A DNA stretch of 64,000 nucleotides from Streptomyces sp. R21. Its GTDB lineage: Bacteria > Actinomycetota > Actinomycetes > Streptomycetales > Streptomycetaceae. Below, piece after piece: positions 1-6,520 of the stretch. Location of the stretch: NCBI RefSeq assembly GCF_041051975.1, contig NZ_CP163435.1, positions 5,084,001-5,148,000 on the forward strand. The letters are read 5' to 3'. Under the pieces are notes generated by a model. That model ran no database searches, had not been told where the DNA came from, and worked only from the letters and a program-made list of their open reading frames with translations. Every line of letters starts with the position of its first letter. Position 1 is the first letter of the stretch. Made by a program: the position numbers and the translations under genes.

Positions 1-28
1 TCCATCCTTACGGATGAACGGGGCGTTT

Positions 29-79
29 GGTTCCCTGGTGTGCGACCGGTTCCCTGGTGTGTGCCGGTTCCCGGGTGTG
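29..79. repeat. three tandem 18-19 bp units
   Basis: Three consecutive copies of a unit starting GGTTCCC begin at 29, 48 and 66; the third is shortened and has one change (CTGG to CGGG). They lie immediately after the stop codon of the cyclophilin gene. No hairpin with a T-tract is seen, so this is recorded as a repeat and not as a terminator. Confidence 0.6.
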
Positions 80-613
80 TCAGCCCTGGCGCTTCTCGAC
101 GACGACCGACTCGATGACGACGTCGTCGACAGGGCGGTCGGTGCGCGGGTTGGTGGGCACGCCCGCGATGTCGTCCACGACCTTCTGGCTGACCTTGTCG
201 GTGATCTCGCCGAAGATGGTGTGCTTGCGGGTGAGCCAGGCCGTCGGGGAGACGGTGATGAAGAACTGCGAGCCGTTGGTGCCCGGTCCCGCGTTGGCCA
301 TGGCCAGCAGGTAGGGCTTGTCGAAGCGCAGGTCCGGGTGGAACTCGTCCTCGAACTGGTAGCCGGGGCCGCCGGTGCCGTTGCCCAGCGGGTCACCGCC
401 CTGGATCATGAAGCCGCTGATCACCCGGTGGAAGACCGTGCCGTCGTAGAGCCTGTCGCTGGACTTCACGCCCGTCTCCGGGTTGACCCACTCGCGCTCG
501 CCCTGGGCGAGCTCGACGAAGTTCCTGACCGTCTTGGGCGCGTGGTTCGGCAGAAGCCGGATCTCGATGTCGCCTTGGTTGGTCTTCAGGGTGGCGTAAA
601 GCTGCTCGGCCAC
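80..613 (-). CDS. ppiA: peptidyl-prolyl cis-trans isomerase, cyclophilin type
   Basis: Cyclophilin of 177 residues that catalyses cis-trans isomerisation of X-Pro bonds; no signal peptide, so probably cytoplasmic. Visible motifs: F61-H62-R63 with the following IQGGDP (70-75), GTNGSQFFIT (111-120), and W126 with H131, which form the family's active site. The GTG at 613 is chosen because cyclophilin homology starts there; upstream reading (to 829) is Arg/Pro-rich and unlike the family. It stands in the position of Rv0009 (ppiA) beside the gyrA/tRNA region in mycobacteria. The acidic insertion around residues 40-55 is typical of actinobacterial cyclophilins. Confidence 0.95.
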   Translation of the reverse strand: MAEQLYATLKTNQGDIEIRLLPNHAPKTVRNFVELAQGEREWVNPETGVKSSDRLYDGTVFHRVISGFMIQGGDPLGNGTGGPGYQFEDEFHPDLRFDKPYLLAMANAGPGTNGSQFFITVSPTAWLTRKHTIFGEITDKVSQKVVDDIAGVPTNPRTDRPVDDVVIESVVVEKRQG

Positions 614-1050
614 GATGTGCCTTCCGTTGTCTGCGTGTGACCTACCGATCCTCGCACGGGCCACGGCGCGCGGCGCCCGGCCGCCGCTTGCCGACCGCTT
701 TCCGTGTGGACGCTTTCTGTGTGGACTCTTTGCGGATGGGCACTGTCCGGGTGGGCAGTTGCAGAAAACCGGTCGAGTCCTCCCGGGACGGGGGCACGTG
801 CCGGGGATCCGTGGCATTGTCGACGACAAGCTCCCGTTGCCCCGTATTCATCCGCTATTGCCCGTGATCGACTGTTGAGAAGCTCTTGATCCGAACTGAT
901 CCGGAGTCGGTCTCCATGACCCGGATGCCCGTCCTCACATGCCTCGGGGGCCGTTGAGGGGCATGATCTCGAAAAGGGTGGAAAGGTGAACGGTGCCTTT
1001 TGGGGCATACCCCCGGCCCCTTACGTACGCCACCGAGGAGGAGGAAACCC
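614..1050. other. intergenic region between divergent genes
   Basis: 437 bases between ppiA (minus) and the DUF5324 gene (plus). Several short open frames exist but none has a ribosome binding site or recognisable product. A GTGTGGAC motif recurs at about 703 and 719. Promoters for both flanking genes must lie here, but I could not identify -35/-10 boxes with confidence. Confidence 0.5.
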
Positions 1051-1752
1051 GTGACCCGCATCGACAGCGTGCGCGCCGCGACAGGCTCGGCGAAGGACAG
1101 CGTCCTGCACGCCGCGGAAGTGGTGGCGCCCTACGCCGACACGGCCAAGGACAAGGCCTCGCAGTATGCGCACGAAGCGCGCGTTCGGCTCGCGCCGAAG
1201 GTGTCGCAGGCTGCTGAACAGGCCCGTGTGCAGTACGACGCCCGGCTCGCCCCGCGTCTTGAGCAGGCTCGTACCCATGTGCCGCCGAAGGTCGACCAGG
1301 CTGCCCACGAGGCAGCCGTCCGTACCCGAAAGGCGGCCCGGCAGGCCGCCGACTACTCCAAGCCCAGGATCGAGCAGGCGGTGGCGGCCGCCGGGCCCGT
1401 GCGGGACGAGGCCGCGGCGCGCAGTGTGGCGGCTCTGGCCGCGCTGCGCGGGCAGATCTCGCCCAAGGAGATCCAGAAGCTGGCCCGGAAGCACGAGCGG
1501 CGGGCGAGGGCCGGCCGTATCGCCAAGGGTCTTGCGGTTCTGGGGATTCTGACGGCTGGTGCGTTCGCCGCCTGGAAGTGGTGGGACAAGCAGGCCAACC
1601 CCGACTGGCTGGTCGAGCCGCCCGCCGCGACGGAGGTGCCGGAGACGGGTCGTCTGACGTCTGTCGACGGCAGTGGTCAGTCCGTCCTGGACCCGGAGGT
1701 CCAGGCGAAGGAGGCTGAGGAAGAGGCGTCGGAGCGCGACGAACACCGCTGA
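1051..1752 (+). CDS. DUF5324 family membrane-associated protein
   Basis: 233-residue protein starting at GTG 1051, seven bases after a strong GAGGAGGAGG ribosome binding site. It is rich in Ala, Arg, Lys and Glu and predicted mostly helical, with repeated stretches such as AADYSKPRIEQAV, then one hydrophobic segment (about residues 150-172, GLAVLGILTAGAFAAW) and an acidic C-terminal tail. This layout fits the Streptomyces DUF5324 family, whose function is not known. A probable role as a single-pass membrane or envelope-associated helical protein is inference only. A strong hairpin follows the stop codon. Confidence 0.8.
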   Translation: MTRIDSVRAATGSAKDSVLHAAEVVAPYADTAKDKASQYAHEARVRLAPKVSQAAEQARVQYDARLAPRLEQARTHVPPKVDQAAHEAAVRTRKAARQAADYSKPRIEQAVAAAGPVRDEAAARSVAALAALRGQISPKEIQKLARKHERRARAGRIAKGLAVLGILTAGAFAAWKWWDKQANPDWLVEPPAATEVPETGRLTSVDGSGQSVLDPEVQAKEAEEEASERDEHR

Positions 1753-1780
1753 GCCGGGCCGCTGGGGCCGGGTTCAGGGA

Positions 1781-1822
1781 CGCCGTGGGGTGGGAGACCC
1801 GAGAGTCTCCCACCCCACGGCG
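1781..1822 (+). terminator. strong hairpin, 18-bp perfect stem
   Basis: Left arm 1781-1798 and right arm 1805-1822 are perfect complements around a 6-base loop. It lies 29 bases after the DUF5324 stop and before the convergent 1862-2692 gene, so it probably ends transcription from both sides. There is no long T-tract, as is common in high-GC actinobacteria. Confidence 0.8.
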
Positions 1823-1837
1823 TCGTTCGTGGGCGAT

Positions 1838-1851
1838 GTTTCACGTGGAAC
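1838..1851. other. candidate parS site (one mismatch)
   Basis: GTTTCACGTGGAAC differs from the palindrome GTTTCACGTGAAAC at one position. It is paired with a second identical copy 21 bases away, about 26 kb from oriC. Confidence 0.6.
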
Positions 1852-1858
1852 CGGCGAT

Positions 1859-1872
1859 GTTTCACGTGGAAC
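1859..1872. other. candidate parS site (one mismatch), overlapping a stop codon
   Basis: Second copy of GTTTCACGTGGAAC. On the minus strand its ACG TGA provides the last codon and stop of the 1862-2692 gene, so the site is partly within coding sequence. Confidence 0.6.
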
Positions 1873-2692
1873 CTGCGGAGGGGTCGCGGGTGCGGCGGCG
1901 TTTGGGCAGTTTCGGGAGCGGTGTGCGCCGGTGCTCCGGCAGGGACGCGGCACGACGGCTGCCACCTCGGCAGGCGGTGTCCGGTGGGGGCGGGGCGGCG
2001 AGGGCGCGGACGCGTTCGGTGAAGTCGGGGTCGGGTAACGGGAGGTCCAGGTCGTCGTCGACGTACGCGACGGCGGCGGGCACGTAGTGGAGGACGGCGT
2101 TGACGGGGTCGGGCACGGGCGAGCCGTCGGGCCTCAGGGCTCGCAGTATCCGCAGTGTGGTGGTGATCTCGGTGTCGGGTTCGTCGGTGTCCCGGTCGGC
2201 GACGGCGTCGGTCTGGGTGTGCCACCAGTCGGCGGCGACGTGTTCGCCGAGGGCGCGGTGGTGGAGGTAGAGGCAGTAGCTGGCGGCGGGGTCTCCGGCT
2301 CCGGCGGCGTACTGCCACCAGAAGCGGGCGGATTCCTCGCGTTCGGAGAGCTGGAGCATGCAGCCGAGGACGCGTGCTCCGGGGGGTTCGGGGAGGGCGC
2401 CGCGGGCCAGGAAGAGTTCGAGGTCGGTGAGTGCGTCGGTGTGGGTGATGACCGTCTCGCAGAGGGTCTGGAGATCGTCGGCGGCGCAGGCCTCCTCGCC
2501 CGGGGAGGCGTCCGCTTCGGGGGCGCCCTCTTCCAGGGGGTCGTGTTCCAGGGGGTCGTGTTCCAGGTCGCCGTGGTGGGCGCCGGCGGACCGTGTGGCG
2601 AGGCGCACGGCTGCCGCGTCGATGTCGGCCTGGGTGTACGGGGCGTGGCGCAGACGTGCCCGGGCGAGCAGGTCGTCAATGTGCGACGTCAT
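1862..2692 (-). CDS. hypothetical protein encoded with the sigma factor
   Basis: 276 residues from ATG 2692, overlapping the 3' end of the upstream sigma factor gene by 17 bases, which implies co-transcription and translational coupling. The N-terminal 90 residues are acidic and contain a duplicated EHDPL (from a 15-bp tandem repeat near 2530). The middle (about 115-175) has Trp/Tyr-rich helices (FWWQYAAGAGD, ADWWHTQT) that resemble Sel1/TPR-like helical packing. The C-terminus is strongly basic. I do not recognise a named family. The conserved coupling to a sigma factor suggests a regulator of, or effector controlled by, that factor; this is inference. No cysteine/histidine zinc-anti-sigma motif is seen. 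Confidence 0.75.
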   Translation of the reverse strand: MTSHIDDLLARARLRHAPYTQADIDAAAVRLATRSAGAHHGDLEHDPLEHDPLEEGAPEADASPGEEACAADDLQTLCETVITHTDALTDLELFLARGALPEPPGARVLGCMLQLSEREESARFWWQYAAGAGDPAASYCLYLHHRALGEHVAADWWHTQTDAVADRDTDEPDTEITTTLRILRALRPDGSPVPDPVNAVLHYVPAAVAYVDDDLDLPLPDPDFTERVRALAAPPPPDTACRGGSRRAASLPEHRRTPLPKLPKRRRTRDPSAGST

Positions 2693-3380
2693 CGGCGTGC
2701 CCTTCGTCGTTGGTGGGGGCGGGACGGGGCTCGGCCGCTTCCTCTGTGGGGGCGGGATCATTCACCGTGAGGGCGGTCCCGTCCGCGCGGTCCCCCACGT
2801 TCTCCAGGTCCCCCACGGTCTCCGCGTTCTCCAGGTGCCTTCTGACGCCGTACGCGTGCTGGAGTCGCCGTTTGGCGTGGCGGGCCGTGGAGCGGACGCC
2901 GGCCGGGGTGATGCCGAGGGCGGCGGCGACCTCGTCGACGCTGTAGCCGTGGCTGAACTGGAGCAGGATGACGTCCATCTGACGGGGCGGCAGCTGTCCG
3001 ATCGCCTGGTAGAGGTGGAGGCTCTCCTCGAACTGGCCGATCGGGTCGGCCGCCTGACCGAGCGCCACCGTCTCGAAGGCGGCCTCGCCTATGAGCGCGG
3101 GGCGGCGGTCGCGTGCCCGGGAGAAGTCGATGGTGCTGTTCCTGAGCACCCGCCAGGCGTACGCGGCTGGGTTCTCCGTGGTCAGGATGGTCTGCCAGGC
3201 CTTGAGTAACTGCTCGAAGGCGGCGTCGACGGCCTCCTCCGCGTCGGCCCTGCTGCCCAGCCGGGAGGTGGCCCAGCAGACGTAGCGGGGCCGGTACATC
3301 TGGTGGAAGGCCTCGAAGTCCAGTGGCAGTTTCTTCATACGCGTGGCGCGAGGCGCGTGCGGGGAGAAGTCCTGGGTCAC
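2676..3380 (-). CDS. ECF-type RNA polymerase sigma factor
   Basis: 234 residues from GTG 3380, whose GTGA overlaps the stop codon of the upstream 64-residue gene. Region 2 is seen around residues 30-85 (SRADAEEAVDAAFEQLLKAW, AYAWRVLRNSTIDFSRAR) and region 4 around 128-175 (LPPRQMDVILLQFSHGYSV, then a helix-turn-helix AAALGITPAGVRSTARHAKR). About 55 extra residues after region 4 are acidic and Pro-rich, unusual for a minimal ECF factor. An internal ATG 14 codons in is an alternative start. The operon is 64-aa protein, sigma factor, 276-aa protein. The signal it answers to is not apparent. Confidence 0.85.
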   Translation of the reverse strand: MTQDFSPHAPRATRMKKLPLDFEAFHQMYRPRYVCWATSRLGSRADAEEAVDAAFEQLLKAWQTILTTENPAAYAWRVLRNSTIDFSRARDRRPALIGEAAFETVALGQAADPIGQFEESLHLYQAIGQLPPRQMDVILLQFSHGYSVDEVAAALGITPAGVRSTARHAKRRLQHAYGVRRHLENAETVGDLENVGDRADGTALTVNDPAPTEEAAEPRPAPTNDEGHADDVAH

Positions 3381-3571
3381 GCCTGCCCCTCTGTGTCCGC
3401 GTCGCGGAGTTCCTCGCGGCGCATCTCGCTGATGCCGTCGCGCCGGATCTCGCTGATGCCCGCCCGCACCCCGGCCGCGGCGACCCGGCGCAGCAGGGTG
3501 ACCGCGTCGCGGCCGAACACCCGCAGGGCGAGCGCCGCGATGATCACATCGCCGGCAACGTCCATCGTCAC
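3377..3571 (-). CDS. small hypothetical protein, first gene of the sigma operon
   Basis: 64 residues, starting at GTG 3571 or ATG 3565, preceded by an AGGAGAGG ribosome binding site. Its TGA overlaps the sigma factor GTG by one base pair step (GTGA, 3377-3380), a strong sign of translational coupling. The sequence has a hydrophobic first half (VIIAALALRVFG) and a charged second half with two ISE(I/M)RR repeats. It matches no family I know. It could modulate the sigma factor or simply be a leader for coupling. Confidence 0.6.
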   Translation of the reverse strand: MTMDVAGDVIIAALALRVFGRDAVTLLRRVAAAGVRAGISEIRRDGISEMRREELRDADTEGQA

Positions 3572-3587
3572 GAGCTGTCTTGCCTCT

Positions 3588-3599
3588 CCTTGCGCAAGG
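3588..3599. promoter_or_regulatory. palindrome CCTTGCGCAAGG upstream of the sigma operon
   Basis: A perfect 12-bp palindrome 17 bases upstream of the GTG start of the 64-residue gene. A second TTGCGCAA palindrome lies at 3843-3856 in the same intergenic region. The pairing suggests an operator; no regulator is assigned. Confidence 0.35.
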
Positions 3600-3842
3600 C
3601 GAGGCCTGTCAGCGCCCCCGGGCGGCCTCGGGAGTGCGTCTGTTTACGCCCTCCGCCCACGATGACGTTTGCAACGGGCCGTGTGTGCAACATCCGCACA
3701 GACTTTCTTAACGGAGCGCAGTGTTCTGGTTACGCACCTCCGTTCACTCCAGCTCACACAGGGCGCACGCGCCGGTGTACGCCACCCCTCGCGCCACGTC
3801 AGCGACCTGCGCGGCGACCGCGCGGCCGCCATATCCCACTTC

Positions 3843-3856
3843 TCTTTGCGCAAAGA
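3843..3856. promoter_or_regulatory. palindrome TCTTTGCGCAAAGA
   Basis: A perfect 14-bp palindrome with the same TTGCGCAA core as the one at 3588-3599. A related half-site (GACGCAAAGG) follows at about 3866. These lie in a 444-base region (3572-4015) otherwise lacking a clear gene. Confidence 0.35.
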
Positions 3857-3883
3857 TCTGCAACGGACGCAAAGGATGCTTCT

Positions 3884-4003
3884 GTGACGCAGGTCACCGA
3901 ATCGGTCCAAGGGTCGGCCAGCGGCAGGGTCGCCGACGCGGGCGCCGGCAGGCGCAGGAACGGACATCAAAAAAACCGGCCAGCCGCCGCGAAGGGCGTC
4001 TGA
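3884..4003 (+). CDS. possible 39-residue peptide
   Basis: A GTG at 3884 preceded by AAAGGA opens a frame of 39 codons to a TGA at 4001. The product is basic (RRRNGHQKNRP) and without recognisable domain. Its end overlaps the tRNA-Ala terminator hairpin, which argues against it. Reported only because the ribosome binding site spacing is good and it follows the TTGCGCAA palindrome. Confidence 0.2.
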   Translation: MTQVTESVQGSASGRVADAGAGRRRNGHQKNRPAAAKGV

Positions 4004-4008
4004 CCGGT
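3969..4008 (-). terminator. terminator after tRNA-Ala
   Basis: On the minus strand a stem (ACCGGTCAG at 4000-4008 pairing with CTGGCCGGT at 3975-3983, one G-U pair) is followed by a run of seven T (3975-3969). It ends the tRNA-Ala transcript. Confidence 0.8.
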
Positions 4009-4015
4009 CCGAGTG

Positions 4016-4088
4016 TGGAGCCTAGGAGATTCGAACTCCTGACATCTGCCTTGCAAAGGCAGCGCTCTACCAACTGAGCTAAGGCCCC
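4016..4088 (-). tRNA. tRNA-Ala(TGC)
   Basis: 73 bases that fold into a full cloverleaf. The acceptor stem GGGGCCT pairs with AGGCTCC and contains the G3-U70 wobble that identifies alanine tRNA. The anticodon loop TTTGCAA gives anticodon TGC, and the T arm has GTTCGAATC. CCA is not encoded. In mycobacteria this tRNA is next to tRNA-Ile after gyrA; here the two are 13.5 kb apart. Confidence 0.97.
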
Positions 4089-4270
4089 GAATGAGGAGCG
4101 TCCGGCCGAAGGAATCGCATACCGCCGGGCGCCGGAGACCAGAGTACCGGTTCACCCCCGGGATCTCGCAAAAAGATTGGGGGTCCCCGTGGACGACCAC
4201 TCTCCGTAAGATGCTCGACGTGGTTCGCTAGAGCGAACCGCGGTATTTGGGGAAGCGATGGGGAGACGCA

Positions 4271-4819
4271 ATGGACGCCGCACAGCAGGAAGCGACCGCA
4301 AGAGCCCGGGAGCTGCAGCGGAACTGGTACGGGGAGCCGCTGGGGGCGCTCTTCCGTAGGCTCATCGACGACCTGGGGCTCAACCAGGCTCGTCTCGCGG
4401 GGGTCCTGGGCCTGTCCGCGCCGATGCTGTCGCAGCTGATGAGCGGCCAGCGCGCCAAGATCGGCAATCCCGCGGTGGTCCAGCGCGTGCAGCTGCTCCA
4501 GGACCTCGCGGGCCAGGTCGCGGACGGCAGCGTCAGCGCGGCCGAGGCGACCGAGCGCATGGACGAGATCAAGAAGTCTCAGGGGGGCTCGGTGCTCAGC
4601 AACACCACGCAGTCGACGAGCAGTTCGGGTGCGCCCACGGTCAAGCGGGTGGTCCGCGAGATCCAGTCGCTGCTGCGTTCGGTGGCGGCCGCGGGAGACA
4701 TCATCGAGGCGGCGGACACCCTCGCCCCGACCCACCCGGAGCTGGCAGAGTTCCTCCGGGTGTACGGCGCCGGCCGTACCTCGGACGCCGTCACGCACTA
4801 TCAGTCGCACCAGAGCTGA
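4271..4819 (+). CDS. helix-turn-helix DNA-binding protein
   Basis: 182 residues from ATG 4271; the GGGGAG at 4260-4265 is at normal spacing and the earlier in-frame ATG lacks one. Residues about 28-75 form a Cro/XRE-like helix-turn-helix (LGLNQARLAGVLGLSAPMLS, QLMSGQRAKIGNP). A Ser/Thr-rich linker (SNTTQSTSSSGAP) follows and then a helical C-terminal domain (about 125-175). It is directly upstream of a Ser/Thr kinase on the same strand (137 bases). The Ser/Thr-rich linker could be a kinase target, but that is only inference. Confidence 0.85.
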   Translation: MDAAQQEATARARELQRNWYGEPLGALFRRLIDDLGLNQARLAGVLGLSAPMLSQLMSGQRAKIGNPAVVQRVQLLQDLAGQVADGSVSAAEATERMDEIKKSQGGSVLSNTTQSTSSSGAPTVKRVVREIQSLLRSVAAAGDIIEAADTLAPTHPELAEFLRVYGAGRTSDAVTHYQSHQS

Positions 4820-4956
4820 ACCGCCGGCCCGGCCACTGAAGGGGGTTCGGCGGCCGGGCCGAGCGCTGACGGGGGAAGAGACGGGCCACGGAGGAAGCAC
4901 CACGTGGACCTACGCCGGTATCGACGGGGGGACAGAAGGGGGCGCGACGCACGGTC

Positions 4957-6489
4957 ATGGGTGAGGTCTTCGCCGGGCGGTACGAACTGGTCGACCCCGT
5001 CGGACGCGGGGGAGTCGGTGCGGTCTGGCGCGCCTGGGACCACCGGCGGCGCCGCTACGTGGCCGCCAAGGTGCTCCAGCAGAGCGACGCGCACGCGCTG
5101 CTGCGCTTCGTGCGCGAGCAGGCGCTGCGGATCGACCACCCCCATGTGCTCGCGCCCGCCAGCTGGGCGGCGGACGACGACAAGGTCCTGTTCACCATGG
5201 ACCTGGTCGCCGGGGGCTCGCTGGTCCACCTCGTCGGGGACTACGGCCCGCTGCCGCCCTCCTTCGTCTGCACGCTGCTCGACCAACTCCTGGCCGGGCT
5301 CGCCGCGGTGCACGCCGAGGGAGTCGTCCACCGTGACATCAAGCCCGCCAACATCCTGCTCGAAGCGACCGGCTCGGCGCGGCCGCGGCTGCGTCTGTCC
5401 GACTTCGGCATCGCCATGCGGCTGGGCGAGCCGCGGCTGACCGAGACCGACTATGTGGTGGGCACCCCCGGTTACATCGCGCCCGAGCAGCTGCTGGGTG
5501 CCGATCCGGGCTTCCCCGCCGATCTGTTCGGCGTCGGCCTGGTCGCCCTGTACCTGCTGGAGGGCGCCAGACCGGACGCGAAGGCGCTGATCGAGTACTT
5601 CGCGGCCCACGGCACCCCACCGGCCCCGCGCGGCATACCCGACCCGCTCTGGCAGGTCGTGGCCGCGCTCCTGGAGCCCGACCCGCAGGCGCGGTTCCGT
5701 ACCGCCACGGGCGCCCGCAAGGCCCTCGCCTCGGCTGCCGAACTGCTGCCGGAACCCGTCCCCGACGACGAGAGGGTGGAGGTCTTCGACCAACTCGGCC
5801 CGCTTCCGGAGGGGTTCGGCCCCCAGGGACCGCTCGGGATCGCGTCGGGGGTGCGCGGCCGTCCCTCGCCCGGACCGCGGCACGCCTCCACGACACCACC
5901 CCTCGGCCGCGACACCGCCCCCTCCTGGCCGCCGGAGACGGACTCCCCCTCCGGCTCGGGCCCAGGCTCCGGGGGCATACGACCGCACGCGGCCACCGAT
6001 GCCGTACGGCCGGACACCGCCGCCCATGACGTACGACCGGACACCGCTCCCGACGCCGTACGACACGACACCGCCGCCCCCGACGCCGTACCTCCGCAGC
6101 CGTCCACGATGTCGGACACCGGCAGCTTTCATCTCCCGCCGCCTCGGGAGGACGCCACTGACGAACCGCCACAGCCGCAGCGTCCCCAGCACGAACCGCT
6201 GCCCCAACCGGCCTGGCACGGGACGCAGTCGCTGCGCCCCGCCCCTCACCATCCTCCGCAGTACGTGCCCGAGCAGCCGCCCACTCCCCCCGGTTCGCCG
6301 GTGGTGCAGCAGCATGTGTACGCCCCCACGGCCTCCTACACGACCCACTCTCCGCAGGTGCAGGTGCAGGCCCAGGCACGGCGCGTTGCGGTGCGTCGGC
6401 CGGGGCCGCCCGCGAAGGTGACCGTGCCGGTGCTGCTGCTCGCGCTGGCCTGTTTCGCGGTGGGGTTCTGGGCGCTGGCCCGGATCTGA
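4957..6489 (+). CDS. Hanks-type Ser/Thr protein kinase, membrane anchored
   Basis: 510 residues. The kinase domain (about 8-270) has all catalytic residues: glycine loop G16-R-G-G-V-G21, K38 in AAK, E54, H125-R-D127 with KPAN, D149-F-G and the APEQ at 176-179, so it should be active. Residues about 275-480 are a Pro-rich disordered linker containing short D-A-V-R-x-D-T repeats. The protein ends in one membrane segment (about 487-507) with almost nothing outside, so unlike PknB types it has no PASTA or other sensor domain. AAGGGGG precedes the ATG. It follows an HTH regulator gene and faces a secreted protein gene across 31 bases. Confidence 0.93.
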   Translation: MGEVFAGRYELVDPVGRGGVGAVWRAWDHRRRRYVAAKVLQQSDAHALLRFVREQALRIDHPHVLAPASWAADDDKVLFTMDLVAGGSLVHLVGDYGPLPPSFVCTLLDQLLAGLAAVHAEGVVHRDIKPANILLEATGSARPRLRLSDFGIAMRLGEPRLTETDYVVGTPGYIAPEQLLGADPGFPADLFGVGLVALYLLEGARPDAKALIEYFAAHGTPPAPRGIPDPLWQVVAALLEPDPQARFRTATGARKALASAAELLPEPVPDDERVEVFDQLGPLPEGFGPQGPLGIASGVRGRPSPGPRHASTTPPLGRDTAPSWPPETDSPSGSGPGSGGIRPHAATDAVRPDTAAHDVRPDTAPDAVRHDTAAPDAVPPQPSTMSDTGSFHLPPPREDATDEPPQPQRPQHEPLPQPAWHGTQSLRPAPHHPPQYVPEQPPTPPGSPVVQQHVYAPTASYTTHSPQVQVQAQARRVAVRRPGPPAKVTVPVLLLALACFAVGFWALARI

Positions 6490-6520
6490 CGCCGTCACAG
6501 GCGGGCCCGAGCGGGCCGAA

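Noticed and set aside
3323..4003. 226-codon plus-strand frame across the sigma operon upstream region
   Set aside because: It runs antisense through the 64-residue gene and has no domain; only the last 39 codons have a plausible start.
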